Shown here: in pieces, positions 13,713-25,449 of the stretch
Layout of the letters: each line of letters begins with the position of its first letter
Numbering within the stretch: position 1 is the stretch's first letter
Source of the DNA: Solen grandis
Taxonomy: Eukaryota; Mollusca; Bivalvia; Adapedonta; Solenidae
Assembly (NCBI GenBank): GCA_021229015.1
Contig: CM037785.1
Span: 43,484,543 to 43,548,542, forward strand
Direction of reading: 5' to 3'
Length of the DNA: 64,000 nucleotides
The notes under the pieces: generated by a model
Told to the model about the DNA's origin: nothing
Database searches by the model: none
The model's input: the letters and a program-made list of their open reading frames with translations, nothing else
Position numbers and translations under genes: made by a program

Positions 13713-16002
13713 CTTTTTTTCTTCCTCTTATATTTGTGTTAATTTCGATATGTTGCCATTGACTCAGAACAATGAAAATTTTATGGCAAATATTTCAAAC
13801 CATGAGCTTCCAGATGCAATGAATACCATATTTATATGACGTCATATAACGTCAGATTTGACGTCAGGTGAAAATGTTTGTACGCGGTCTACAGCCATTA
13901 TTTCTGGACCGATTTTCATCAAAATTTCACAGAATGTGTATGTTAGGCTTTAGTTGTGCCTTCCGGTGTCCATTTTTCAAAATTCGAAAAGGCAATGGTT
14001 CTATGGCGAATCCAAGATTCGAACCATTAACGTCAAATTTCAAATGCGTATAAAATCGTTACAAATGAGCTAGAAAGATGATATTTGGACAGAATATAAG
14101 TCTCAAGGTTTTTTTTACAATCTCTGAAGATGAACGTCATATGACGTCATGAGGTGAAAGATAATTTCTAATTTTTTTACGTGTTAATTTTTATATGTTG
14201 TACACATCCGAGCACCTTGAAAATTTAATAGCATATGCTTCAGATAGAATTGTTAGCATTTCAATAATTTTCATTTGACTATGACCTGTTTTGACGTCAA
14301 ACTTGACGTCGTCTAAAAATGTTTGTACGCGGTCTACAGCCATTATTTCTGGGCCGATTTTCATCAAATTTTCACAGAATGCGTATGTTAGGCTCTAGTT
14401 GTGCATTCCGGTGTCCTTTTTTCCAAATTCGAAAAGGCAATCGTTCTATGGCGAATCCAAGATTCGAATCATTGACGTCAAATTTTAAATGCGTTTAAAA
14501 TCGCTTACAAATGAGCTAGAAAGATGATATTTGGACAGAATATAAGTCTCAGGGGTTTCTTTACATTTTATGAAAATGAACGTCATATAACGTCTTATGA
14601 CGTCATGAGGTGAAAGGTAACTTCTTATTTTTACGTGTTAATATTTATATGTTGTTCACGTCCGAGCACCTTGAAAATTTAATAGCTTATGCTTCAGATA
14701 GAACTGTTTGCATTTCAGTAATTTTCATTTGACTATGACGTGTTTTGACGTCAAACTTGACGTCGTCTAAAAATGCTTGTACGCGGTCTACAGCCATTAT
14801 TTCTGGGTCGATTTTCATCAAAATTTCACAGAATGTGTATGTTTGAGTCTAGTTGTACATTCCGATGTCCGTTTTTTCTAAATTCGAAAATGCAAAGGTT
14901 TTATGGCGGATCCAAAATTCAAACCATTGACGTCAAATTTCAAATACATATAAAATCGTTTCCAGATGAGTTAGAAATCTAATATTTGGACAGTATACAG
15001 GTCTCCAAGAGTGCTTTACATTCTATGAAAATGAACGTCACATGACGTCATATGACGTCATCAGGTCAAAAATAATTTCTGATATATATGCATTAATTTA
15101 AATATGTTGTTAACTTCCCAGGACTATGGAAATCTAATGGTATATACATCAATCTATTTGCTTTAAAATGCAATGTAATTCATATTAATGTGACGTTATA
15201 TCACGTCAGATTTGACGTCAGGACAAAAAGGTTTTACGCGGTGTACAGCCATTATTTTTGGACCGATTTTCATCAAAATTTCACAGAATGTATATGTAAC
15301 GCTCTATATGTGTATCCCGGGTCCCTTTTTACAAATTCGAAAAAGCAATGGTTCTATGGCGAATCCAAGTTTCGAACCACTGACGTCAAATTTCAAATCC
15401 ATATAAAATCACTTCCAGATGATTTAGAAAGTTAATATTTGGACTGAATATTAGTCTTTGAGACTTATTCATATTCTGTGAGGATTAACTTCATTTGACG
15501 TCATAAGGTCAAAAAGAATGTTAATATATCTACGCGTTAATTTCTATATGTTGCAAAGTTGCAAGGAGCATGAAAAAATTACTTGATATATTTAAGATAC
15601 TTAATATTTCATTCCATTGGTTTTCTTATGCCTATGAAGTCATATGACATCAAACTTGACGTTGTCTACACAAGCTTTTACGCGGTATTCGGCAATTATT
15701 ACAGGATGAAAATTCGAATTGTAAGCATTTTAAATAAATTTGATTTGTAACATAGATTATAAAAATAGTCCAAGTTAAAGGCAGGAATGTAGCAGAAAGT
15801 CCTATCATTCGTATCAACGAATGAATTAAAGAAAAAAAAAATCGATATCAAAAAGTGATTTTCAGTTACTTTTGCCATATCCTCCAAGTTAAACGGTTAT
15901 ATTTTTCAAAGTTTATTTAAGTTATGGCCATACAAAAGCAAGTTGAAGGCTGGAATTTCATATCCTTTTATTTTTTTTGCTTTTAAGTGTTTGACAAATG
16001 TA
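13713..16002. repeat. Array block W2, second copy of W1
   Basis: Same unit order and tail as 8,348-10,543, including the TTGCAAAGTTGCAAGGAGCA segment near 15,550. The tail carries an extra internal copy of the terminal hairpin at 15,792-15,826 that W1 lacks. Confidence 0.75.
15792..15826. repeat. Isolated terminal hairpin (copy 7, no CTAGTT)
   Basis: GCAGAAAGTCCTAT plus CATTCGT-atca-ACGAATGA sits inside the W2 tail, preceded by GGCAGGAATGTA and not followed by CTAGTT. At the homologous place in W1 and Z the tail runs straight through, so about 45 bp were added here. Confidence 0.7.
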
Positions 16003-16044
16003 GCAGAAAGTCCTATCATTCGTATCAACGAATGAATTCTAGTT
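16003..16044. repeat. Terminal hairpin module, copy 8
   Basis: GCAGAAAGTCCTAT, CATTCGT-atca-ACGAATG, AATTCTAGTT, followed by TCTTCTTATTATTC and a new family of units. Confidence 0.7.
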
Positions 16045-18737
16045 CTTCTTCTTATTATTCTTTTTTTCCTCCTTTTGAGGTTGTAATTAAACAAAGTTAC
16101 AGTTGAGATAGAATCTTCAATTTGTTTCAGTGATCAGCTAAATAGAGTCCCTTTCGATCTGCATTGTTTCAACTATTAGTGACGTCATATGACGTCATAG
16201 CTGAAAACTACTACAAAAGTTTGTTCGCGGTGTACAGCCATTGGTTATGAACCGATTTTCATCAAAATTTCACAGAATGTGTATATTAATATCTAGTTGT
16301 GCATCCTGGTGTCCGTTTTTCAAAATTCGAAAAGACCAAGGTTCTAAAGCGAATCCAAGATTCGAACCCAGGTCGCAAATTTTCAAATGCTTATAAAATC
16401 CGTCGTATTTGAGATAGAACGTTGATATTTTTTCAGTTTGTAGGTCTCTGGATGCCTAAACGATTTTGTGAAAATGAACGTCATGTAACGTCAAATGACG
16501 TCATTACATGAAAATCTATTTCTTATATTTACAAGATAATTTCTATATGTTCAAAAGGTCCATGGAAATGAAAATAATAAGACTTTTGTTTCAAACGAAG
16601 TTTATTTGAATTCTACAGTTTTCATATGCCTATGACGTCATATGACGTCACATTTGAAATATGCTACAAAAGTTTGTACGCGGTCTACAGCCATTGTTTG
16701 TGAACCAATTTGCATCAAGTTTTCACCGAAGGTGTATATTAAGGTCTAGTTGTGCATCGCGGTGTCCGTTTTTCAAAATTTGAAAAGGCCTTGGTTCTAT
16801 GGAGAATCCAAAATTCGAACCAAGGTCGAAAATTTTCAAATGATTATAAAATCGGTCCTATATGAGATAGAAGGTTAATATTTGATCAGTATATAGGTCT
16901 CTGGATGTCTGAACGATTTTGTAAAAATAAACGTCATGTGACGTCATATGACGTCATAACATGAAAATCTTTTTCTTATATTTACAAGATAATTTCTATA
17001 TGTTTAAATGGTCCATGGAAATGAAAATTATATGACATTTGCTTCGAATACTGATGATTTAAATTATACAATTTTCATGTGGCTATGACGTCATATGACG
17101 TCACACTTGACATATGGTACAAAAGATTGTACGCGGTCTAAAGCCATTGTTTATGAACCGATTTTCATCAAATTTTCACCGAAGGTGTATATTAATATCT
17201 AGTTGTGCATCCCGGTGTCCGTTTTTCAAAATTCGAAAAGACCAAGGTTCTATGGCGAATCCAAGATTCAAACCAAGGACGTCAAATTCTAAATGCTTAT
17301 AAAATCGGTCCTATATGAGATAGAAAGTTGAAATTTTGTCAGTATATTAGTCTCTGTGTGCCTAAAAGATTTTGTGAAAATGAACGACATATGACGTCAC
17401 ATGACATCATAAGATGAAAATGTATTTCTAATATTTACAAGAAAATTTCTATATGTTTAAATAGTCCATAGGCATGAACATTTTATGACTTATGTTTCAA
17501 TTGCTGATTTTTTTAATTCTGCAATTATCATAGACCTATGACTTCATATGACGTCACAATTCACATATGCTACATAAGATTGTAAGCGGTCTACAGACAT
17601 TGTTTATGAACCGATTTTCATAAAAATTTCACCGAAGGTGTATATTAATATCTTGTTGTGCATCCTGTGTCCGTTTTTCAAAATTCGAAAAGACCAAGTT
17701 TCTATGGCGAATCCAAGATTCAAACCAAGGACGTCAAATTCTAAATGCTTATAAAATCGGTCCTATATGAGATAGAAAGTTGAAATTTTGTCAGTATATT
17801 AGTCTCTGTGTGCCTAAAAGATTTTGTTAAAATGAACGACATATGACGTCACATGACATCATAAGATGAAAATGTATTCTAATATTTACAAGAAAATTTC
17901 TATATGTTTAAATAGTCCATAGGCATGAACATTTTATGACTTATGTTTCAATTGCTGATTTTTTAATTCTGCAATTATCATAGACCTATGACGTCATATG
18001 ACGTCACAATTCACAAATGCTACATAAGATTGTAAGCGGTCTACAGACATTGTTTATGAACCGATTTTCATAAAAATTTCACTGAAAGTGTATATTAGGA
18101 TATAGTTGTGCATCGCGGTGCCCGTTTTTCAAAATTAAAAAAATCCAAGGTTCAAAGGCGAATCCAAGGTTCGAACCAAGGACGTCAAATTTTTAAATGC
18201 TTATAAAATCGGTCCTATTTGAGATAGAAAGTTGAAATTTTGTCAGTGAATTGATCTCTGTAAGTATTAAAAAAATTGTGAAAATGTACGTCAAATGACG
18301 TCACGTGACGTCATTTTACAAATTTAATTTGCAGGAACATTTTTATATGTTAAAATGGTCAAAAAGCAATAAAAATTTAAGTACTTTTTCTTTAGAATCT
18401 GAAATTTCGATATCAAAGATTTTATAGGTTTATGACGTCATATGACGTCACATTTGAAATATGCTACAAAGGTTTGTACACGGTCCAGAGCCATTATTAA
18501 TGCGCCGATTTTCATCAAATTTTCACAGAATGTGCATAATAGGTTATTTTTGTGTATCCCGTTGCAGTTTTTCAAAAATCAAAAAGTCCAAGGTGTAATT
18601 GCGAATCCAAGATTCGAATAAGGACGTCTTCTTTAAAATGCTTATACAATCGGCCCTATATGAGATACAAAGTTGATATTTTGTCAGAAAATAGGTCTCT
18701 TAGTCTCATTTGACATTGGCTTTGAATATGTACATGT
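16045..18737. repeat. Array block E
   Basis: Begins with a leader (TCCTCCTTTTGAGGTTGTAA) and about six units of about 450 bp, phased by TGACGTCATATGACGTCA near 16,180, 16,632, 17,086, 17,540 (first palindrome mutated), 17,988 and 18,436. About 17,160-17,630 and 17,618-18,085 are nearly identical, a recent tandem duplication with a period of about 456 bp. Confidence 0.8.
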
Positions 18738-19738
18738 ATATTTCTTCTTATTATTATTCTTTTTTTCCTCCTTTTGAGGTTGTAATTAAACAAAGTTACA
18801 ATTGAGATAGAGTCTTCAAATTGTTCCAGTGATCAGCTAAATAGAGTCCCTTTCGATCTGCATTGTTTCAACTATTAGTGACGTCATATGACGTCATAGC
18901 TGAAAACTACTACAAAAGTTTGTTCGCGGTCTACAGCCGACATTTTTTGACGGATCTTCATGAAATTTTCACAGAATGTGAACATTAGGTCCTAGATGTT
19001 TAAGCATAACTTCGCTTCGAGAGGTGCTAGAAACCTGAAATTTGGACAGCATCTGTATCTTGAGGTTTCCTTTGCATGCTGAGAAGTACGACGTCACATA
19101 ACGTCATATGAGGTCATAATTGCAAAGCAAACATTCTTTTTTCCTTCTTTTGGGGGTGTAATTAAACAAGAATACCGTTGGGATAGAACGTTCAATTTTT
19201 TTACAATGATCAGCAAAATAGAATCACTTTCGAGCTGCAGTGTTTTAATTTCAGTGACGTCAAATGACGTCATTACTGAAAACTGCAACAAAAGATTTTT
19301 CGCGGTCTACAGCCTACATTTTTTGACGGATCTTCATGATTTTTTTTACAGAATGTGTACATTAGGTCCTAGATGTGCATATTTCTTCCATATTTGAAAA
19401 TATGAAAAGACCAGGAAACTATGGCTGAACCAAGATTCGAACCAAAAACGTCAAAATTCATTTAAGCATAACTTCGCTTCTAGATGTGCTAGAAAGCTGA
19501 AATTTGGATAGCATCTGTATCCTGAGGTTTACTTTACATGCTGAGAAATTCGACGTCATATGACGTCATAATTACCAAACATTTAATGTAAAAATAGTGG
19601 TTTTTTAGCCCTACAGGAGCTACTTTTAGACCGATTTGCATATTTTTTTCACAACATGTGCAGATACGTGTTCCATTGTGAATGGTAACTTCCGTTTCTG
19701 GAAAATATGAAAGGTCAAGGTCATATGTCAAATATCGT
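18738..19738. repeat. Array block F, restarted leaders
   Basis: The leader of block E (TCCTCCTTTTGAGGTTGTAA onward) reappears at about 18,768 and in a more diverged form at about 19,135, each time with a single TGACGTCA-bearing unit. No terminal hairpin lies between them. The block is interrupted at 19,739 by a DNA element. Confidence 0.7.
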
Positions 19739-20385
19739 TTTTAGCTCACCTGAGCACGAAGTTATTGTGATGCCGCTTCGTCCGTCGTCAACAGTTAACA
19801 TTCTAGAGGCCACAGATTTTACCCATTCTTCACCAAACTTGGTCAGAATGTTAATGGCAAGTTCGAAACTGGGCCATGTGGGTTCAAAAAGTATGTCATG
19901 AGTCCAAAAATAGGTCAATTTAAAGTAAAATCCTGTTTACACTCTAGAGGCCATATTTTTAAGCCAATTTTTACCAGACTTGGCCAGAATGTTAATCTGC
20001 ATGAGAGCTTGGATAAGTTCGAAACTGGGTCATGTGGGGTAACAAACTAGGTCACTAGGTCAAATCATAAAAATTGTGTTAGCACTATTCAGTTTGCTTG
20101 TTAACACTCTACAGGCCATATTTTTGATCCAATCTTTACCAAACGTTATCAAAATGTTTATCTGCATGAAAGCTTGAACAAGTTCGAAACTGGGTCACGT
20201 TGGGTCAAAAAGTTACGAGGTCAAATTGATGTAAAATCTTGTTTACACTCTAGAAGCCATATTTATGATCCAATCATCACCAAACTTGGTCAGAATGTTT
20301 ATTAGCATGAAAGCTTGAACAAGTTCATTTGGGGTCAAAAAGTAGGCCATTGAGAACAATGTTTCTCAGGTGAGCGATTTAGGGC
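19739..20385. mobile_element. AGCTCACCTGAGC-ended nonautonomous DNA element
   Basis: The left end is TTTTAGCTCACCTGAGC and the right end is CTCAGGTGAGCGATTTAGGG, so the termini are inverted copies of GCTCACCTGAG. Internal tandem repeats of about 110-140 bp contain ACTCTA(G/C)A(G/A)GCCATATTT and GTTCGAAACTGGGTCA. There is no transposase frame, so it is probably nonautonomous. The same kind of ends occur at 24,458 and at 25,890-26,360. Confidence 0.65.
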
Positions 20386-21110
20386 CATCTTTTTTTCTTT
20401 GGAGCTTCATATCTCAAAAAGAAAAATATTTAAAGTTTTTTTAACTGATATCGCGTAAAGTATTGATTTTTGTTGATAATAATATGAGCAAATATTTTAG
20501 AGCACATTCTTATCTTTCTGCTGATGTGCAGCATTTTAAGATCGAATCAGAAATGACTATTTTTTCTATTGCAAATTTGCAGTTTTCTCGAGGTTTAACA
20601 GCTTATATCTCGAAAACAGTTAAACATAAGTTCATATATAAAGCGTACGATATGTAGAGAATTGAATTCCTTTCAAATGGTACCCAGCATTATAAAATTA
20701 GACTTCACTGAAGAAAGTTATTAGAAAAATAATAGATCGCAATAACCATTTTGTCTTGCTTTTCTGCAGTTATTCTTAACGTCTTTGCCATGTTGATATT
20801 GATTTTTTTAAATAACAATATGAACAAGTGTTTTAGAGCACATTTGTACCTTTCAATAGGTATGCAGCATTTGAAAATCAGTTCAGTAATGACAAAGTTA
20901 TAGTGCAAAAACCATATGACATGGACATAATTTTGACTCGATGTTTGATGTTTTCTCAAGGATTAGCCGTTTTTATCTCGATAACTGTTAACAATAAGTT
21001 TATTCATAAAGCGTATGAAATGTAGATAATTTGAAGACCTTTTGAATGGTACCTAGCATTTTAAAATTAGACTTTATATAAGAAAGTTAAATTAAAAATA
21101 ATAATTTCTG
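20386..21110. repeat. Two-copy tandem duplication (about 335 bp)
   Basis: About 20,456-20,790 and 20,792-21,105 are diverged copies. Shared phrases include TTTTAGAGCACATT, ATCTCGA(A/T)AAC, AAAGCGTA(C/T)GA and ATGGTACC(C/T)AGCATT. Related phrases recur at 23,300-23,600. No gene is recognisable. Confidence 0.6.
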
Positions 21111-21441
21111 CATGCAAAAAGAGGAAGGCCTGGCATTGAACCTTGGAGGACACCATTTCCCTCCACTCTTTTATGCATTAATTTTTATGTGATGCAAAGT
21201 AACTACGGTCATGAAATATTAATGGGAGAAAATTAAAACAACGACTTTTGCAATGCAGTGATATTTTTCGTCTGACGTCACCAGATATTCAACTGACATT
21301 GTCAACAAGTATATGCTCAACAGCTGATACTTCTGTACTGATCTCCATAGTTTTTAAACAAATAGATTGATATCTTCTACAGGTGTATGTCATTTCAAGA
21401 TTGTCTGGCATCCCAAGATGTTTAACTACGAATTGTGCAGG
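21111..21441. other. Unassigned AT-rich spacer
   Basis: Sequence between the 335-bp duplication and the next terminal hairpin. It contains one degenerate TGACGTCA-like site near 21,275. I see no gene. Confidence 0.4.
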
Positions 21442-21484
21442 GCAGAAAGTCCTATCGTTTGTTCAACAAACGAAATTTCTAGTT
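21442..21484. repeat. Terminal hairpin module, copy 9 (third stem type)
   Basis: GCAGAAAGTCCTAT, then CGTTTGT-tca-ACAAACG, AAATTTCTAGTT and a TTA-rich microsatellite. This is a third stem sequence that is still perfectly paired. Confidence 0.7.
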
Positions 21485-23225
21485 ATTATTATTATTATTT
21501 TTTTCTTCTTTTCTACGCTTTAATTTCTATATGTTGCTATGTTCCAAGGGCGATGAAAATTAAATAGCATATACCTTAGATGCTGATATTTTGATTTCTA
21601 TGATTTTCATATTCCTATGATTTCATGTGACGTCACAGTTGACGTTGTCTACAAAAGTTTGTACGCGGTCTACTGCCATTATTTCTGGACTGATTTTCAT
21701 CAAAATTTCACTGAATACGTATGTTAGGCTCTAGTTGTGCCTTCCGGTGTCCGGTTTTCAAAATTCGAAAATGCAATAGTTCTTTGGCGAATCCAAGATT
21801 TGAACCATTGACGTCAAATTTCAAATGCGTATAAAATCGCTAACAAAAGAGATAGAAAGATGATATTTGGACAGAATATAAATCTCAAGGGTTTCTTTAC
21901 ATTCTCTGAAGATGAACGTCATATGACGTCATGAGGTGAAAAGTAATTTCTAATTTCTACCTGTTAATTTTTATATGTTGAAAACGTCCGAGCACCTAGA
22001 AAATTTAATACCATATGCTTCAGATAGAAATTTTTTTAATAATTTTCATTTGACTATGACGTGTTTTTACGTCAAACTTGACGTCGTCTTAAAATATTTG
22101 TACGCGGTCTACAGCCATTATTTCTGGGCCGATTTTAATATTAATATTTCACAGAATGTGCATGTTAGGCTCTAGTTGTGCATCCCGGTGTCCATTTATC
22201 GAAATTCGTAAAGGCAATGGTTTTATGGCGAATCCAAGATTCGAACCATTGACGTCAAATTTCAAATTTGTATAAAATCGCTCACAGATGAGGTAGAAAG
22301 ATGATATTTAGGCAGAATATAATTCTCTAGGATTTATTTACATTCTTAAAAGATGAACGTCATATAACGTCATATGACGTCATGATGTGAAAAGAAATTT
22401 CTAATTATTATGTGTTAATTTGTATATGTTGAAAACGTCCAAGCACCTTGAAAATTAAATGCCGTATGCTTCAGATAAATCATTTTGAATTTCCATCTTT
22501 TTTTTTGTCTTTGACGTGTTATGACGTCAAACTTGACGTCGTCTTAAAATATTTTTACGCGGTCTACAGCCATTATTTCTGGACCGATTTTCATCAAAAT
22601 ATCACAGAATGTGTATATTAGGCTCTAGTTGTACATCCTGGTGTCCGTTTTTCATTATTCAAAAAGGCAATGGTTCTATGGCGAATCCAAGATTCGAACC
22701 ATTGACGTCCGAGCACCTTGAAAATTTAATAGCAAATGCTTCAGAGAGAACATTTTGCATTTCAATAATTTTCATTTGACTAGGACGTGTTTTGACGTCA
22801 AACTTGACTTCGTCTTAAAATATTTGTACGCGGTCTACAGCCATTATTTCTGGACCGATTTTCATCAAAATGTTACACTCAAGTTTTGCACCCCGGTGTC
22901 CGTTTTCAAAATTCGCAAAGGCAAAGATTTGACGTCAAATTTCAAATGAGTATAAAATCGCTTCCTGATGAGTGACAAATTTGATATTTGCCCAGATTAT
23001 GTGTCTTTTACATTCTGAGAAGATGAACGTCATTTGACGTCATGTGACGTCTTAAGGTCAAAAGGAATTTCTTAGATCTATGCCTAAATTTATATATGTT
23101 TTTAAGTTTCCAGGACCATGGAAATGTAATTGCATATGCTTCAAACCATGTGCTGTGAAATGCATTTAATTTAATATTCTTGTGACGTTATATTTCGTCG
23201 TATTTGACGTCAGGACGAAGTTTAA
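21485..23225. repeat. Array block G
   Basis: About four units of the Z/W type, with TACGCGGTCTACAGCCATT near 21,662, 22,101, 22,555 and 22,828. The third unit is truncated at about 22,710, where the text jumps from CATTGACGTC straight to CCGAGCACCTTGAAAA. The last unit lacks its middle part. Confidence 0.75.
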
Positions 23226-23640
23226 TGATTGGCCATAGATTCATGGAGTAATGGAAAAAAAACAACGAAATTTGTGCATATAGCTTTGGTGATTTTTTCA
23301 TTTTACAGGAGGTTTAAGAGCTTGTATCTCAAAAATTTTCAGACGATTATTTTGGTACCTTAAGTTATGAAATTGATCAAAGTATAAGGAAGTTTCATTA
23401 AAAATAAGAATTTAAACATGTAGAATTTCAGCGATTCTGCCGTGTTGTCAAAGTTTTACGGCTAATATCTTAAAACTTTTCAAAATAAGGGCACTCATTA
23501 AGTGTGTGAGATGTAGAGAATTTCATGACGATTACTTTGGTACTTAGAGATTTAAGATTGATTAAAGTATAAGGAAGTTACATCAAAAATACAAATTTAA
23601 ACCCAATTGTAGAATTTTCGAAAAAATATCCTACTTTCGC
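23226..23640. repeat. Short tandem tail after block G
   Basis: Two diverged copies of about 140 bp share ATCTTAAAACTTTTC-like text, GACGATTA(T/C)TTTGGTAC and ATTAAAGTATAAGGAAGTT. They resemble the duplicated segment at 20,386-21,110, which suggests both are tails of the same element family. Confidence 0.5.
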
Positions 23641-24457
23641 TTTCACCTTAATTGAAGCATTTCGGAAAATATAAGTTTACAGATATGTATTAGTCATATA
23701 AATTGCAAAATAAACTTTTTACTTATATCATATATATGATATTACTAGCTAAACAAGTGATGACAATAATTTAATTCAATTCTATTCTTTATCAATATAG
23801 TACAGTACATTACAGTACGCAGAGCAACCCAAAGATGTAAACAAAATGGTCGCCCTCGTGTAAAAGGGAGTTTGCAGATTAAAACTTTTAAAAATACAAT
23901 GTTCTACCAATAATCAAACGGATTTACTTGGCATAAACCTTAATTATAACTTGTAAAAGTAAATCAAGCTGGAAATGACATCTAAACCACACTGAATATC
24001 TAAATACAGACATTACACAAATGGATTACGTTCACATCGAGACCGATTGCAAATGTGACACGGAGGTGAAGAGAAGATTCCTGGCGTAATGCATTAATTT
24101 GGCTAGTTTGCTGGCAGATAAGTCAGTCAACTGTCAAAATTTATGTGATTTGTCAAAGACGCTGCAAATCAGATACAAATAGATACAAATAGCAGATATA
24201 AATTGATCCAACCCAAGACAAATACAAAGGTAAGAAAAATTAGTAATGCTTGGGCATTACATTATTGTCTTTTTCAAAACCTGAATGCACTTTTTTCTTA
24301 TATATTCTTATATGGTAAAATTTTTTTTTAAAATTATTTATTTTTGTTTATCAAAAAATAGGAAAAAAATGCTGAACAGATGTAGAAAAGATGGTATGTG
24401 TAGGCAATTTGAAATAATGTTTATTTTAACCCAAAACAGCATTGCTCTTTCTTTTTA
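23641..24457. other. AT-rich stretch without recognised features
   Basis: About 0.8 kb of AT-rich sequence with short direct repeats only (for example CAAATAGATACAAATAG near 24,175). No open frame, RNA gene or element end could be supported. Confidence 0.5.
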
Positions 24458-25072
24458 GCTCACCTGAGCACAAAGTGCTCAAAGTGAGCTTTTGTGATCG
24501 CCCTTCGTCCGGCGTCCGTCGTCGTCCGTCGTCCGTCGTGCGTCGTCCGTCGTCAACAATTTGCTTTAAATGACATCTCCTCTGAAACCACTGGACAGAA
24601 TTTAATGAAACTTTGCAGGAATGTTCCTTGGGTGAGGCTCTACAATAGTTGCTAAAATAAAGTTGATCCATGAAGAACTGTGGTTGCCATGGCAACAAAA
24701 AGAAAATAATTTGAAAACTTCTAAAATCATCTCCTTCAAAACTACTGGCCAGATTTCAAAATAATTTGGTACAGATGTTCCTTGGGTCAACCTCTACCAA
24801 AGTTGCTAAAATTATTCCGATCCGTAAAAAAACATGGCCGCCAGGGGCGGGGCTTATTTGCCTTATATGTATATAGAGAAACTTTAAAAACATCTCCTCT
24901 GAAACCACTGGACAGAATTTGATTAAACTTGGCAGGGATGATCCTTGGGTCAACCTTCACAAAAGTTACTAAAATAAACTTGATCCATGTAGAACTCTGG
25001 TTGCCATGGCAACAAAAAGGAAAAAAATATGAAAACTTTAAAAATCATCTTCTTCAAAACTACTGGCCAGAT
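24458..25072. mobile_element. AGCTCACCTGAGC-ended element, cut by a gap
   Basis: Starts AGCTCACCTGAGC, then a GTCCGTCGTC-type minisatellite (about 24,505-24,560). Internal repeats of about 325 bp follow, each made of two related half-units: ATCTCCTCTGAAACCACTGG and CAAAACTACTGGCCAGAT. GGTTGCCATGGCAACA occurs in each full repeat. The right end is lost in the adjoining N run. No transposase is visible. Confidence 0.65.
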
Positions 25073-25172
25073 NNNNNNNNNNNNNNNNNNNNNNNNNNNN
25101 NNNNNNNNNNNNNNNNNNNNNNNNNNNNNNNNNNNNNNNNNNNNNNNNNNNNNNNNNNNNNNNNNNNNNNNN
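25073..25172. other. Assembly gap (100 N)
   Basis: Exactly 100 N, the usual placeholder for a gap of unknown size. It separates a DNA element on the left from the left arm of the inverted duplication on the right, so the outer end of that arm is not seen. Confidence 0.99.
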
Positions 25173-25449
25173 AAACCCTGAAAAAAGAAACTGTTTCAAT
25201 ACACAACAAAACACGGGAAGAGAGTGATTATATCTTAAGTGAAACACAGAAATTCTAAATTGCATCTTTTGTAATATGAAATACTGATGTCGTTATGTGA
25301 GTGACTGTGAAGACAACTCTAATTAGCTAATTCTAATACGATTGTATCATATATGCGTTCCAGATAATGGGGATGTAAAGTGCTAAAAGACAAAGGAAAT
25401 TTCGTTTATTAAGGAACGCTGATCCGGATAGGAAAACTGTTTTTTGCAG

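Noticed and set aside
842..15435. Many 60-80-codon open frames in the array, often starting at ATGACGTCA or reading FSSNFHRM-like text
   Set aside because: They recur with repeat phase, start inside the palindromes, lack splice or promoter context and vary in length between units. They are by-products of the satellite.
540..22710. CCAAGATTCGAACC in each unit, whose reverse complement resembles a tRNA B-box (GGTTCGAATC)
   Set aside because: The bases around it do not form a T-arm stem and there is no A-box at tRNA distance, so I do not call tRNA genes or SINE heads there.
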